A stretch of DNA of 64,000 nt from Apiosordaria backusii (lineage: Eukaryota; Ascomycota; Sordariomycetes; Sordariales; Lasiosphaeriaceae), in assembly GCA_030549205.1 (NCBI GenBank), contig JAUKTV010000007.1, forward strand, positions 1,116,001-1,180,000, read 5' to 3'. The position numbers and the translations under genes were made by a program. A model generated the notes under the pieces. It searched no databases, was not told the origin of the DNA, and worked only from the letters and a program-made list of their open reading frames with translations. This document shows positions 10,650 to 23,756 of the stretch, in pieces; the first letter of the stretch is position 1; each line of letters begins with the position of its first letter.

Positions 10650-11958
10650 TCATGCCATCAATGTCCTGTCTGTCGCAGCCGTAGACGTGACCTGGAACTG
10701 CTCCTGATGCTGTGCCAAGTTAGAGAGCAAAGTTGCCATCACACTTGTGTAAGCAAATAAGAGCAAAAACTTGGTGTCGGTTTTAAGGCCGCCACTGCCG
10801 CCTCCAAAGTAGAATGACCCGATGCAGAACAAGAGGCTAAAGGAAATCGTCACGAGGACACTGCCCACTCTGCTCATGGGTACAAGGTACATGACTGAGA
10901 GTGGCACAACAAAGAACACCACTGCCATGACAACAACCAGTAAGTGCGATAGGATATGAAGAGTTGGGTAGTCCAATACATGTATGATGGAGACTGGGCT
11001 TGGTGCCATGGCGGTGTTAGCTGGAGAGCTGGAGATAAGGCGCTTTACATTAAAAGCCATGTTAGCATGAATCAGGCAAGCTTGCATACAAGAGATCGGG
11101 ATTACTTGTGCATACCTTGACTCTGGTCAATAAGTTATTGCTGGTCTTTACAATGGTGTGAAGAAATTCGTCGATCGTGCTTGGTCGTGGGCCCAAAGAT
11201 CGGTAGTTATCCGCAGCCAATTCACCATCGGAGGGATCAGGTGCTATCTTGTTCCAAGACCAGGTCCTGTATTCATTCACTACCCCAACGTTTGGAGAAT
11301 GTTGACTCAGGATCGTATTGGCGAAGTTGAACAATGTCCCTTGATTAACATTTAGTTAGCTTGCAATCCATCATAATGGAAAGACCTCTTCAGTCAGCGT
11401 TGACATCCATCCATACCACATTTCTCAAGTTCCATGGTCAACCTAAGCGTTAGTTCCTCCTTCATTTGGCCATATTCGTTATTGGGTCGGTGATGTTTAT
11501 AGTCGTCTCGGCCATCCCTCCGGTTCAATTGTTCCAATTTTCCGATTTCTCGAAAAGTGCTTTGGGCTTTTGCAGCCCACCAGTCCAACCCAAACGAGAA
11601 CTCTGCCTCGAGGGCTGGGAAAAAGCGCCACTCGTGACAGTACCGTTTGCACAGTGCACTGCCAATGCGTCCCAGTACTTTATCTGCTGATGGGCAAACA
11701 GTTTTCGCGTCAGCCAATGTTCCAAGGTACAGGTTCGATCAGGCACTGAATTCCCTTACAATTGCTCTCTTCAGTTGTGGGGAAGGGGCCCTGTGAGATC
11801 CCCAAAGTTTCAGAGTCGCTAACATGGCTGCTGGTGCCTAGAGATGACATCAGCTTCTGCTCAAGAGGGGGTTCGAAGCCACAGGACTTACTTGGTGTTG
11901 CCTTGAGCGCCTCTCCCCTTTCAGAAAGGTCAAGGTGATCTATTTCTCTGCTCGCCAT
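10650..11958 (-). CDS. DUF6594-type fungal membrane protein, five exons
   Basis: Function is unknown; the DUF6594 family is common in filamentous fungi. Exons are 11958-11892, 11837-11760, 11686-11417, 11339-11116 and 11042-10650 (344 codons, 343 residues), all phases consistent, introns 54-77 nt with GTAAGT/GTATG donors. The middle resembles the family's helical region (FREIGKLEQLNRRD, then LTMELEKC joined to GTLFNFANTILSQHSPN). The C-terminus has three hydrophobic helices: LLVVVMAVVFFVVPLSVMYL, VGSVLVTISFSLLFCIGSFYF and FLLLFAYTSVMATLLSNL, the usual DUF6594 tail. The first two exons encode a low-complexity N-terminus and are the least certain part. It lies next to a pseudogene and a large gene-poor stretch, so it belongs to the accessory-looking part of the window. 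Confidence 0.7.
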
Positions 11959-14900
11959 TGCCGCTTGTTATCCCTTTTGTCTGAACTCGAGCTAACAACG
12001 TCAACCCTTGAAAAAAGTATGTACCGCGGGGTCTTTTTGATGGTTAATATGTCCCCTCATTCACGCTGTCCGGAGCCTTGCTTTGCCCAGATGGAAGCCC
12101 TAAGAATGCCCACAGTTGCATTTACGCCCAACGCAGATGCTGCGAGCAAACTGCTTCCTAATCCACCTATCATTGAATATCAATTATGCAAGCCGTGATG
12201 CACGTCCCATTATGCGACCTCCATCGGGGAGAGTTGTGCAGGATGTGCAAGTTGCCCGAGGGACAAGGCTCTGAAGATGATAAGAAGGACTGGCAGATTA
12301 GTTGCCGCGTGGATGACATCGCATAATGGCAATGCCCCAATCATGCTGTCATCAGAGCTCCGCACCTACTCAGCCCATGAAGATTCTGATGCATGATGAA
12401 CCGATGTAAAACTTACCTTGGGCACACTTTCAGCCTTCGTTGAATTGAATGGTCAACGGGTGGCCACGAGCGGTGGTGACGGCCGAATTCTTGGACAGCG
12501 GGGAAGGAGGACGCATGAGGAGTCAAGTACGTTATGCAGCAAGCCCAAATAAGAAGATGGCTGCCACACCGGGCATCGGCTTGTGTCTTGGCTGTCTCCC
12601 TTCTTCTCAACAATGCCATTCTTTCGGATTTCTCTGTGCGTATTCTCTTCCTATTTGAAGAAATAAATCAGTTGTTGTCTTTTCTAAAATATTTCACTGT
12701 CGGATCGCCACTTGAAATGATTGTCAAATGTCTACCTTATTGACCTCCAACTTACTCCTGACACGTCGGTCATGTGGTGTCTGACACTGATAGCATATCG
12801 TAATCACTGTCCACCATGCAAGTGATAGATATATGTCCCATCACAAGGAAATTTGCCCATGTCTTGGGTTATTTTCATATGGGATGGTCTGGCAAGCCGA
12901 TAGAACGGCGTAGGGAAGTCGAGTCCGTTCCTTGTCAGGCAATAGTGATATAAGTTTGTAGGCAACTGACGAGTAGCAGGTTTTGAGCACAACATGACTG
13001 AGTTAACAAGTCAGCAAAATGGAAAGAGTAAAACGCCTACTAAAACGATGGGCCGGGTACGATGGGCTAGATACCTTATGATGGGGTCGGTATGATGAAG
13101 ATAAAACGCCAGCACGGGCATTCCATCATACTCGAACAACGGAGTGACCATGTGCTTGCCCTATGCGTGATAGATGTTTTGATGGGGGAGTTGTGTTGTC
13201 GCTCAATGCTAAGCTGATGAGTGAGTCATGATGCTTTTGAAATTTTATCGAAAACCCAAGTTATAGGTAAGGCACCTATCAAAGTGTCATCAGTAGCCAG
13301 AGATCGACTCCCGGACTTCGCCATGTGTGATAATAGATATGTACTGAAACGGGGTAGTGTTTAAGTGCAGACTCTCTGAAAATATTGCGCGACTCGGGGT
13401 GCTCTGGTTTGTTGAATGGCCATGAAAGGGATCGAGGGGCAATTGAAGAGTTTCAGGTTAGTTGGTGGTGTGGGAGGCTGGGAGGCTGGTAAGGTAAGGT
13501 AAGCTGGCAAAAGCAAAATATTTAAATCTCCAGTCAGAAGCTGGTTTGCCGGAGGTTGAGCTGATGGAAAATATTCATCATCCGTCCTGATTGCCAGGCA
13601 TGTGGCCAGATGACATCATACCTGTCTTTCGCAACACACGCAACCTGGATGTTTTGAGTTCAGAGTACCTCGGGTTTTCATCAAATTTGAACCACCGAAC
13701 TAAGTTCATCGGAGTTGAACGATCGGAGCTCTTATTAGATTCTTACTCGTTCTCTTCACGTTGGAGGAACGTCGGTTCGCTGAGAGCGTCCCGAGGCCCC
13801 CTGCATCAGTGACATTTACCAACCAGTCTCACAGACAAGAGGTCACTGGGTGACAGCTCGCGCTGAGAGAGAGCCAGGCAGTAATATGCATAATCTGTCT
13901 GATGGCGACACCCGCACCGCATCATGCTGGTGCGATGAGAGCAATGGTGAGACAAGGCGTTTCAACCAGATTTTGGGAAGGACCCAGTAGTATCGTAACT
14001 GCCACAAGGTCTCACTTGCTTGCAGAACGATGAAACAAAAGAACACGGAGAGAATTTTCGGTCCACGGTACCGACATGCTGCACATGGCAGTGTACACTG
14101 GGCAACCTGTGTCGAAATTTGGCTTCTGGGGAAGGTGGCTGGGAGTGCGACTTCGCGCCAAAGCCAATCAAAAGCGGTGGTCCCCTCAATAGGTATGGCG
14201 GCTGGTCATCGTCAAATCATGGGCAGCTAAATCTTGGAGCAATAATTTCCATAGGATAAATTCCCATTGTCGTCTGCGCCATTTGCTCTCGATTCGGACC
14301 TGCGAGCTTCGGAGCAAAGCATGATCGCGTTTTGATTGTTTTACCACCGGATCAGTGCCATGAACTACGAAAGCTCAAAGATCAGTATCTTCTTCCGACA
14401 GGTAGTTTCCCCCAGCCATTGGATTTCTTTCCGACTTCCTTTTCTTTCCCGAAGCGCTGTCTGTGGCTGAGGGAGATAGGCAGGCAGACCTAGCGGCATG
14501 ATTTGCACTGCAACTGGTGAATACGTAAGCACGCATATGCAAGTTGTTGCATAAACACAAGCAAAACGACTTCAAGTCATGTCATCAAGAAATTACCTAG
14601 GCATAGGAGACCCAGAATCTCGATTCTCAGAGACCGAACAGCTTTTGTCTAACCACATTTGAAACTTTCATCTTTTCTGCAGGGATCTTCAATAGACGAA
14701 CAGAGAAATGGTGGCTTACATGGAGCATATAGCAGTGCGAGTTCGACATCCTGTCATTGTTCATGATTTCCAGCGATTCCACCAATTAGATAGATATATT
14801 GAACTTATATATCTTTGTGCGGCACATGGTAGACCTACCCTAGTACATACCCTTCCACTGTTAACTGATTCGCGTTGGTGGGTTCCAGAAAGTGAAAGTG

Positions 14901-15269
14901 CCAAGGGCCAATAACTTTTTTATTTATTGGATGATATCTCTTTCAACTCGGAAAACATCAAGATGTGTTCCCTAGCCAGCAGCAAGCAGAACGCCTTGAA
15001 GATGTGTGGGAGCCAACCATTTGTAAATACACCCTTTCTATATATACCATCGACATGTCTTTCAGGTGTTGACTGTACAGCACGAAACTCCATCCGCCAA
15101 TACCATTTACAACACATCCCAACATTTACCATTCAGGCTTAACATTAGACATGGGAAGCCTCGAAGCACAACAACAGAGGAGTTTTGGTATCGGATGTCA
15201 ATGCCGGCGTCCGTCCAGAATTGTCCAGCGTTATCCAGAGTGACATGAATGGGTGGCACGCCGGAACTT

Positions 15270-15508
15270 TTACTTTGTTTCCTGCAAATATGTCAGTCAG
15301 GAGCCCTTCCTATCCCAAGAAAAGTGGCATCTACCGTGGATACAACCCAGCGTCCGGCTTTCGGGTCATACTTGGGGGCTCTAATTTGTTGAGGCCCGGT
15401 ATCAACAACCATGTGCCCGCCGCTGTGAGCAGCTGCCATAATTGGTGGTGGTGGTGGTGGTGGTGAGGGCGGAGGTGACGGCGAGGTGGAAGGTGAGTGT
15501 GAATGCAT
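15270..15508 (-). CDS. Candidate small protein, about 61 residues, spliced
   Basis: This is a tentative call. The ATG at 15508 has A at -3. Exon 1 (15508-15335) encodes a Ser/Pro-rich N-terminus, then SGGHMVVDTGPQQIRAPKYD and PKAGRWVVST. A possible 53-nt intron (15334-15282) has a weak GTAGAT donor, a CTGAC branch site and a TTTGCAG acceptor. It would leave a four-codon second exon ending in TAA. Without splicing the frame runs to 15293. The Lys/Trp-containing segment looks more protein-like than the surrounding frames. I recognise no family, and the poly-Pro tract is simply the GGT/CCA microsatellite. Expression or conservation evidence would be needed to accept it. Confidence 0.3.
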
Positions 15509-18500
15509 AATCTTTGACGTCGTAGTATCGCAGACGAGATTCAGGTATTGCGACAGCGGGGGTAGTTATCACCGGAAGGTCGAAAGATAGCTTCTGATCT
15601 AGAACAGTGCACCAGCAGCAAAGTAAAGACTGACTGACAGATTACAAGAAATATGGTCCGCTAAAGCGCAGAGCATGCGATCAGAGATTGGAACTGAAGC
15701 AAGAGACATGGCCAGATCTACGATTTATACGACAACAACAACAAAACACGAGCAATGGTCACACGGAGGGGCGGAGGTAAGATGGGGCCCACTTGATACT
15801 AAAATCTATGACAGTTCGCCACTCAGGGAAATTAGCGAAGAATATGTTGCAGCAGTGACAGGGAGACCCTCGTCCGCTAGATTCCGGCAATGGATATAGA
15901 CATACAGTGATCAATGCTACGGTCTTGACCTGTGTTGCCCGAAAGCCAACGAGAAACAACTCGGGAGAAGCATCATGCCGCGTCGGAGGGCCGGAAAAGA
16001 AAGCTGTAAGAGATTTGCCTTCTCCCCCCCAATTTCTGGACATATGCAGGAATAACACCTCATTAACTTGCCTAGTCGCATATCGTCGTCAGGGCGTCAG
16101 GGCGTCAGGGCGATAACTATCCTTATAACGGTTCTGCGTAGAATTTTGGAACGACATGGATTGAATTTTGTCATGCTGCTTGATTTTGATGTTTCTTGAG
16201 AGATCTAGCAATAAGGTAGTGGCGAAGTCAATAATGAGCACATCCAATTCACGCCGATTACGATAAGCAAGTATCTGCCGTACACGGCCCTCGAGTCCCG
16301 CTAATGGTTAGCTACAGGTTAGCGAAATGGAGATGTCAGTCTGTACATGGTACCTCTCGGCGTCCGATAAACCCTCTCAGACTGACCGGGGTCGACTGCC
16401 GCGCAATGAGAGCGGTGAGTGCACGAGTGACCCGACGAGATGGGGGTTACATCACCGGCTCAGCCCAGTGTAGTCATCGGACATCAGACAACCGGCACGT
16501 CAACCGGCGCCGACGCTCCTTGCAGCTCATCCTCTTATTATAACATGCCCAATTTTGACTAATCAGGTCCAAAATACACCATGAAGGGGAAGAGATGATA
16601 TTTAGACAAACAACAATATGTGACCGAGAAGGTGTAAGGTAGATACGGATTACCGGAAGCGAAGCTTCGTCAACGATCAAAACTCGCATTTTCAGCCAAC
16701 CAAGAAAAAAAAACAGTTGTCAGCTTCCCCAGGTTCAGGTTTGATTGGGGGCTTCCAGATCGACATCCGGCTCGTACCTGCGTCTTGGCATGATGCAAAC
16801 CAAGAACGGATGAGAGGCAGGAGCAAGCCCAAAGGAAGACTCTGTGGCTTGCGGTTGAGGTGGATGCCGTTTGGGGAAGGAGACCAGCCGACTGGGCCCA
16901 AGAGCAGGGGCAGGAAACGGCGGAGGCTGGAGAGTACGCCTCACCCCAAAATCTAGACACTCCATTCCGCACACATCTTTAACAAATGAAAACCCAAAAC
17001 ATCACCTTTGCTAGACCAACAAGACATGAATCCACAATGAAATGCTCAAGGATCTGCTCGTATCACCATCACAGCATCTAACAGTATTGCAAGCACCAGT
17101 CCCGATTCGGAAATCGGCAGCCTTTGACGCCACAACCGGGAGACACCGAGCCAGCTGACCACACCACGTTTCGAAGAAAAGGGTACGTACCACCAAGGAA
17201 GGCGATCCTGAGCAACCCAGGGGTTGCCTTGCTCGTTGGGCCGCACCCTGCAGGCCCAACGGTGCTCTGAATACGCTGTCACGCTGTTTCGGAGAGAGTA
17301 GGTGCTTGTCCCGACTTCGGCGACTTGGATAAACAAACTGATGAGGGATGGATTGCGGTGCGCGTTAGAGCGCGCGTCTTCGCTCCAATCATGAGGAGGC
17401 CGAGGCTCAAATGATGCGAACCTTGATGGTTTGTACCACCCACCGAGCTGGTCACATGTGCAGTCTAATGCAGGGGGTTTCCTCCATAAGTGGAAGTGGT
17501 GCATAAATCTAATAGATAGGCAGTGTCGGCCTCTGTGCAGCCTGGTGAGCTGCACAACGTCTGTCATAAGATATTGGCATGTCTCTTCTTGCTGTTGTCT
17601 GGGAGCTTCCTGGTTTTACTTACCCTATCTTTAACAGCCAAGTAAGCGACACCATTCATTGTAACAATGAATTACATGACACCAGCCACTTAAATGGTTA
17701 CAATGGTATTTTTTTGATCGATTGACTAACAGGGAAAAAAGAAATGAAGACAAGACGATCGACGAGATCTCAGAAGCTGGTAGGTATATACTACCTGGAA
17801 GTTGGAACTGCAGGCTGCGAAATAGTTTCACGTTGATCAAAGTGCCTGCCATACAAAGGAACATAATCTATATATCATGTCCTAATCTGTGCAAATCTTA
17901 TCTCGTGGTCAATCAACGCGAGGATGGATCCAACACTACAAAAACAGATGACTGCTAAGGTAATCAAGAATTCAATCTCTAGCCGAACTACTCTTGATGC
18001 GTGGGTGACCTGCCTGTGTACATGGTAGAAACTTCGAGTTGTCCCTCGTCACCTCTTCGACATAGACTGCGAGTCTCCCACGATACCTGTTCTGAGTCCC
18101 AAAAAGAAATCTAATTAGGCACGCCCATCTAGAGTCAGTATCGACTTAATATGCTCAACGAGCCTGTAGAAAAGGAAGGACAGCACAGCTGGTAGCCGGA
18201 ATTCAAGTCGAGCAGATATATGCAGTTACAACCAAACAAAAGCTGACGTTGATTTTAACTTTTATGTACCCCACGTCAAATTGAACTTTGGGGTATGGAC
18301 CGGGGTACTGCTCTAAGCATTCCTCTCGGCAGTTACAAAGATTGGAGCCCGGAGGGGATACCAAGATGGGAAATCGGAATCCCACCTTCTCCATATAGCC
18401 TGCCAGCCGACTTTTATCGCACCCATGTTCTTAATTGCAAAAAACTGGGAAGACTCTCGGTAAAAACAGGACAAGCAAGTCACGTCGGCCGACGCCCCTG

Positions 18501-18772
18501 GTTCTCAGGTAACTATGGTTGTTAAACACTGCTTGTATCCGCAGCTTGTGTTCCTCTCATACTGGGAGGAACAGGAAGTAGCATAGCAGTATCATAGATT
18601 ATAGATAGGTACCTAAGCACATCTAAATGGCCTTTGAATGTCGCCTTCTTTTCATGGAGTAAATGGTGTGGTTGCGCTAAGAGAGATTGACCCTTGCTCA
18701 TTTCAAGGTTTGAAGAGGTGAGGCTCTAGCATCGTACGACGTCCAGCCCGACGAGATCATGCGGATAGCCGA

Positions 18773-18794
18773 GCGGTAACACGCTTGTTACCGC
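18773..18794. repeat. Perfect 9-bp hairpin overlapping an A-box-like sequence
   Basis: GCGGTAACA (18773-18781) and its exact reverse complement (18786-18794) flank a 4-nt loop. Just before it, TAGCCGAGCGG (18766-18776) matches a tRNA A-box, as in Leu/Ser tRNAs. No B-box follows on the same strand at tRNA distance, so a tRNA gene is not supported. Confidence 0.6.
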
Positions 18795-19724
18795 CATTCA
18801 TTTGACGTCCCAAACTCCCGGATACAAACCATCCTGTGTATCGGATGCGTAGCCAGTGTCCGAGAACATGTTCGGCCCGGGCCCCCGATTGAGCCTTCAC
18901 CCAACTCCCAGTGATGCGAACCGTCCATCCCCTGCGCAACCAGGCCGCGCGGCTACTTCCGTCCACCTCCCATCGCTCATCCTTGTATTATAATAGCGAC
19001 CTATTTTACGATGGATCGCCCTAGCTCTTCTCACGAGAGGAAACACTCCGAAACAAACCGGGCACCTTCTCGACTGATAAATCTCTTCCATGCCACCCAG
19101 TCCCCCCTGTCATATGGAAACTAAAATTGCACCAATTCTTGCCCGCGGACTCATTCAGCATATTTACCTATCTGCTTGGTTTCCAGTATGTCATTGTGAA
19201 GCCCCAAAACTTATCATCAACTCTTATCAGCAGCCTTTGATAAGGTCTTGGCATTTCTGTCTGTGCAACCAAAGATGGTCTCTGGGCACCAGCCGGAAAA
19301 CGATATGTAGCTTATTTACTTCAGCAGCAGGGAGGCCTCAGCTTGCACTTTGTGAAGGAGGGAGCAAAGAATGTGGGCGTGTTTTAGGGGATTTGGATGC
19401 GCAATGAGATTCAGGGCAGGAAAAGAGTTGCAACACTCAGCATCCATGGTGTTCAAAAGGGTGCCTACTAAGCTTCAAAAGGCGCAAAAGGGGTTCGTTG
19501 CACTTCAGGGCATTCCTTGTAAGTGCATCTACGAGGTTCGCTTTGTACTTGCCCTGCTTGCAGACACTTCTGCTGTGGATATACACGCCTAGTGAAATGT
19601 ATATGGAGGCAGATGCTGGCCCTTATGAATCCTGCAATTGGGAGAGACACACAAATTCCAAACCGGAGCAACTTATACATTGTCCTCTCTGTCCTAATAC
19701 CCGCGGTTCTTGTGCTACCATTAT

Positions 19725-22600
19725 TTACCTCCTAGGCCTCTTACTCGGCCTAGCATTCTTCTCCCTCTTCTTCTCCGCAATAGCCCTCGCCTTCCTGATG
19801 TCCGTCGCGCTCTTCAACTCCCTCTTCGAGCCCTCACCATCCTTAAACTTACCAATCCTCTTCTCCTTCGCCTCCGCCACCCTCTTCTTCCTGATGTGGT
19901 AATCATCCCTAAACTTATCCGCCTCCTTCGGCGCCTTCTCCTGCTTGTGCTTATACCTAGCTCCGCCCTCTTGATGACCAGGCCCACCGGCAAGTCTAGC
20001 CAACTGAGGCTTCTCCAGCTCGCCCACACCAGGAAGACGTCCGATACGGTTGGACTTCTTCCACTTGTCGAATCTACCGGACTGGAATGAGGCAGCGATC
20101 TTGACGCCGGATTCACCCCTGATCATCTTGGCACCCTTGGAGCCATCGTCATCGTTGGCGCGGGAGACGTACTTGCTGTGACGTTTATCCCAACGCAACT
20201 TGGAGCGGGTAGGTAAGCCAAAGGCTTTGGCGCCGTCGTCGTTGGTGAGGTCCATCGCGGCGTCGCGGGCAGCGGTGACGAAGTGTGAAGAGTTCATGCC
20301 ACCAGAGTGGACACCATACGCCTTTTCTTCCGCCGCTGAGGTGGTGCGCGGGGTGTAGGACATGAAGACTTCAGGATCCTGGAACGAAGTTATAGGGTCG
20401 CCGCTCTTGTTCTTTTTGGAGGCTGATTTGGATGAAGTGACAGTCACTTCCATTTCAGAATCAGAGTCATCCTCTTCCTGTTCCGATTCCCAAGCATCTT
20501 CCTCTTGGTTGGCGAGCTCATCATTATCGTCAGCATCGCCGTCCGAGTCCGAGTCGAATTCGCTGCCCGCCTTCGGCCCATCATCATCTGACATGTCAAC
20601 ATCGGAGTCATTCTCCCCCTTTGTGATTCTTCGTGGCGCCACCTTTGTTCTGAAACTGCGCATCACCTCCGCCGCCTTGTTCCTGTGTGACTTTCCTTGG
20701 GGCCCAATCTCAAAGACCGTCTCTTGAGGTTTGAACAAGCTGATCTTGGAGAGCAGATTGTCGCGGGCTTCCTCGGCATTAATCGCCTCCTCGCCAAACA
20801 GCGGGTGAAGCTGTGTCCAGCCCTTTGAGTTGATGATCTCACGGGCTCTCTTGGCGCTGGAGCTGGAAGCCGAGTTCCTGGTTCTCATGTAGAGTTTCTC
20901 AGCCTTGAGGGTGACACCCCTGAGCGCGTTGATATCACCCTCTTCGTTCAAAACCTTGTTGATCCATTCAGTCTGGTTCTCAAGGTCCGCTCTTTTCAGC
21001 GCACCGAGGACGACATCCTGAGAGAATGAAGGATCATTCCCATCTTTACCTGTAACCAGCCTCCGGCCGAGGAAGAGTTGCAAGTCGAGGAGATAGGGGA
21101 GATCAGACTCTCGTACGAGGGCATAAGCCCAGCCGCGCTGACCAGCACGAGCTGTACGGCCGACACGATGGACGAATACCTTGGGCTGAGGAGGGAAGTC
21201 GTAATTGATCACGTTGGCGAGTACTGGGATATCGATACCACGGGCTGCAACGTCTGTGACTACTAGAATGTTTGTCCGTCCCCGTCTAAAGTCGTCAACC
21301 TGGATCTTTCTGGCGGTTTGATCCAAGGAACCGTAAATATAAGACACAGCAAAGCCGGCATGGCGGAGGAGGTTTGCAATGTACTCGACGTGATGTTTGG
21401 TGGCTGTGAAGATGATGGTTGAGTGTGCTGTCGGCTTCTCTTTGAAACTGAGTCTGTCCGATCCACGCTTGCGCTTTCCTCGAGAGTTGTTCGGATCAGC
21501 CTCGTCCTTCGGTGCTCCTTCTGGTGTCCCCATTGGCATCTTGATAATATCATGCAGAATATGCAAGAGGGCTCCCTCCTTTTCGCCGCCCTTCACAGAA
21601 AAGAAGGCGCTCTCCATATCAGGAGACACCTTGGTCTCAGCGTCCAGTCTCACCAAGCTTGGCTCCTGCAGACCGGCCCTGGCAAACTCGACCAAGGACG
21701 ACGGCAAAGTAGCTGAAAATAGCAGTGTTTGTCTTGATGGTGGCAAGGCGTGCAAAATCTCGGTAAGTTGCTCTGCGAAACCCATTTCGAACAGGCGATC
21801 GGCTTCGTCGAAGACCACGTATTTGATCGAGGAGAGGTTGAGATTCATTTCAACCTTCAAATGCAAAAAACGACCGGGCGTGGCAATGACGATATCTGGG
21901 TTCGTCGCCATCTGTGCGAATTGCTCCTCCAGGCTGTCACCACCAACGAGGAGAATCGTCTTGAGATCTGTCCCACGCCCGAGCTCCTTGACAACCTTCA
22001 GTGTCTGCAGCGCCAGTTCACGCGAGGGCGAGAGAATTAGGGCTCTGGCGCCGACCTTGGGGCTGTGCCCCTTCAAACGCTCGATCATGGGGATGACGAA
22101 AGCGGCCGTTTTGCCGGAACCTGTCCTAGCCATACCCACGACATCTCTTCTTTCCAGGACCAGAGGGATCGTCTTGCGCTGAATTGGGGTAGGAACGGAG
22201 AAGCCCTTTTTTGTGATCGCCCTTAAAAGATTGGCATTAAGACCTACAAAAGAGGTTCTGTTAGCTTCAAACTGCTACCAACTGTGCTGTTTTGTATGCG
22301 CTGCCGCTTACCCATTGCCTGGAAACCACCGCCCTTCTTTACTGTCTTCCCTTGCAGGTTCGACGCTTTTCTGTTGGACTTGCGCTGTTGAGCAGCAATG
22401 AAGTCCTCGTCGCCATCCGCATCCGAATCACCATCAGCGCCCGCTTGTAGAAGATCTCCAAAATCCAGGTCAAAATCTTTCTCGCCCCCCTTCTTGCTAG
22501 CAACAATCTCGAAATCGCCATCGCTTTCGTCGGCAAACAGAGACCCCGCAATATCGACCTCATGTTCCGACGGAGTTGGGGACGCAGCGCGTCTCTTCAT
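19725..22600 (-). CDS. DBP10: DEAD-box ATP-dependent RNA helicase Dbp10
   Basis: Dbp10 is a nucleolar RNA helicase needed for 60S ribosomal subunit assembly. Exons are 22600-22312 and 22243-19725 with a 68-nt intron (936 codons, 935 residues, the usual size). An acidic N-terminus leads into a Q-motif region (VPTPIQRKTIPL), Walker A ARTGSGKT (about residue 136), DEAD box VFDEADRLFEMGF (about 242), SAT motif LFSATLP, and HRVGRTARAGQRGW in the second RecA domain. The lysine/arginine-rich tail and an acidic Asp/Glu/Ser stretch (about 20400-20600) are typical of Dbp10. It is divergent from the DNAJC8-like gene across about 0.4 kb. Confidence 0.95.
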
Positions 22601-23009
22601 GATGTGCGGCTTTTGGTGGTTTCGCTATAGTATCTGAATGTACGACGGCCGCGCTCCGGAAAGTTGACTGGTATCTAGTATCAAGGGGTGGCTGTGGTAA
22701 ATCTGAAGCTAGATCTTGGGGACGGGTTCTCACTGTGAAGCTGTTGTAAATTTTCGGAAGCGCTGAGCCTGCCATTACTGCGCTGCTTGCCAAATTTTAG
22801 TGGGGCCAATTGCTTATCGGGCAGCTGATGGGTTATCAATCACTCGTCAACATTGGCGCATTGCGACCTGCAACGAATGGAACCCTTGATGTCGCAACTT
22901 CAACAACTCATCCCCAACCTTCTCCCATTCTCACGCTGCTGACCTCAACTTGCACTTTTCAGCCACACCGCCCAGCGAAACAAATCGATAACCACCATAA
23001 CCACCCAGA
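22601..23009. promoter_or_regulatory. Divergent promoter DBP10 / DNAJC8-like gene
   Basis: This 409-bp spacer separates two start codons on opposite strands and must serve both genes. One CCAAT box is visible on the plus strand at 22806-22810. No coding sequence is seen. Confidence 0.5.
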
Positions 23010-23756
23010 ATGTCAACGCCAAAACCAGCAGACGATGCCGCCGCCCCGGCTGACACTCGCGATGCACTCGAAGTCCTCGAGTCGGAAGCCAAAGAGTGGG
23101 ACAAGGTATGCGATCGCATCGCCGTTCTTTCAATCTCCAGCCATCATCATCACCTCAAATACTAACCCCTCCCAAACCAGGACGCCGAAATCGACCGCAT
23201 CCTCAAAGCCTTCCGCCTCAACGCCTACGCGGTCCTAGGCCTCAAACCCGGCGCCCCCGAATCCGACATCAAAAACCTCTACCGCAGAAAGTCCCTCCTT
23301 ATCCATCCAGACAAGACCAAAAACCCCCTCGCCCCCGACGCCTTCGATCGTCTCAAAAAAGCCCAAACCGAGCTCATGGACGAGAAACACCGTGCCCGGT
23401 TAGACGAAGCCATCGCCGACGCCCGCATGCTCCTCATGCGAGAGATGAAGCTCACTGTTGACTCCCCCGAGCTCAAAACCCCCGAATTCGAAAAGAAGTG
23501 GGATGAGAAGACTGTGTTTGTTCTGGTGGAGAATGAGCAACGACGGAGGCGGCAGATGAAGGCACAGTTGCAGGAGGAGGGTAGAGAGCAGAAAAAGCAA
23601 GAGGAGGAGTTGGAGCAACGCAAAAAGAAGAGGCAGCATGAGGAAGATTGGGAGAAGACGAGGGATCAGAGGATTGATAGCTGGAGGCAGTTTCAAAAGG
23701 GGAAGAATGGCGAGCCGGAGAAGAAAAAGAAGAAGAAGCTGAAGCCGATTGGGTGA
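23010..23756 (+). CDS. J-domain protein, DNAJC8/Spf31-like
   Basis: Exons are 23010-23105 and 23181-23756 (224 codons, 223 residues), with a GTATGC donor, a TACTAAC branch site and a CAG acceptor. A J domain occupies about residues 46-108 (NAYAVLGLKPGAPESDIKNL) with the HPD motif intact at 74-76, so it should stimulate Hsp70 ATPase activity. The rest is a long charged helix rich in Glu, Lys, Arg and Gln that ends in a basic KKKKKKLKPIG tail. This layout and size match DNAJC8 and fission-yeast Spf31, which associate with spliceosomes; a splicing role here is inferred from that resemblance. Confidence 0.8.

Larger units (their letters stand above)
11959..19724. other. Gene-poor 7.8-kb region
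   Basis: I recognise no conserved protein in either strand here. The open frames are short and compositionally random, apart from one weak small-ORF candidate at 15270-15508. Structures seen are a (GGT)n microsatellite near 15443-15465, an 8-bp tandem repeat (GCGTCAGG, about three copies, 16088-16112), and a perfect 9-bp hairpin at 18773-18794. The sequence is of ordinary base composition and shows no obvious transposon. Confidence 0.5.

Noticed and set aside
11868..11880. GGTTCGAAGCC, a B-box-like string near the DUF6594 gene start
   Set aside because: It lies inside intron 1 of that gene, with no A-box or acceptor stem at the right distance.
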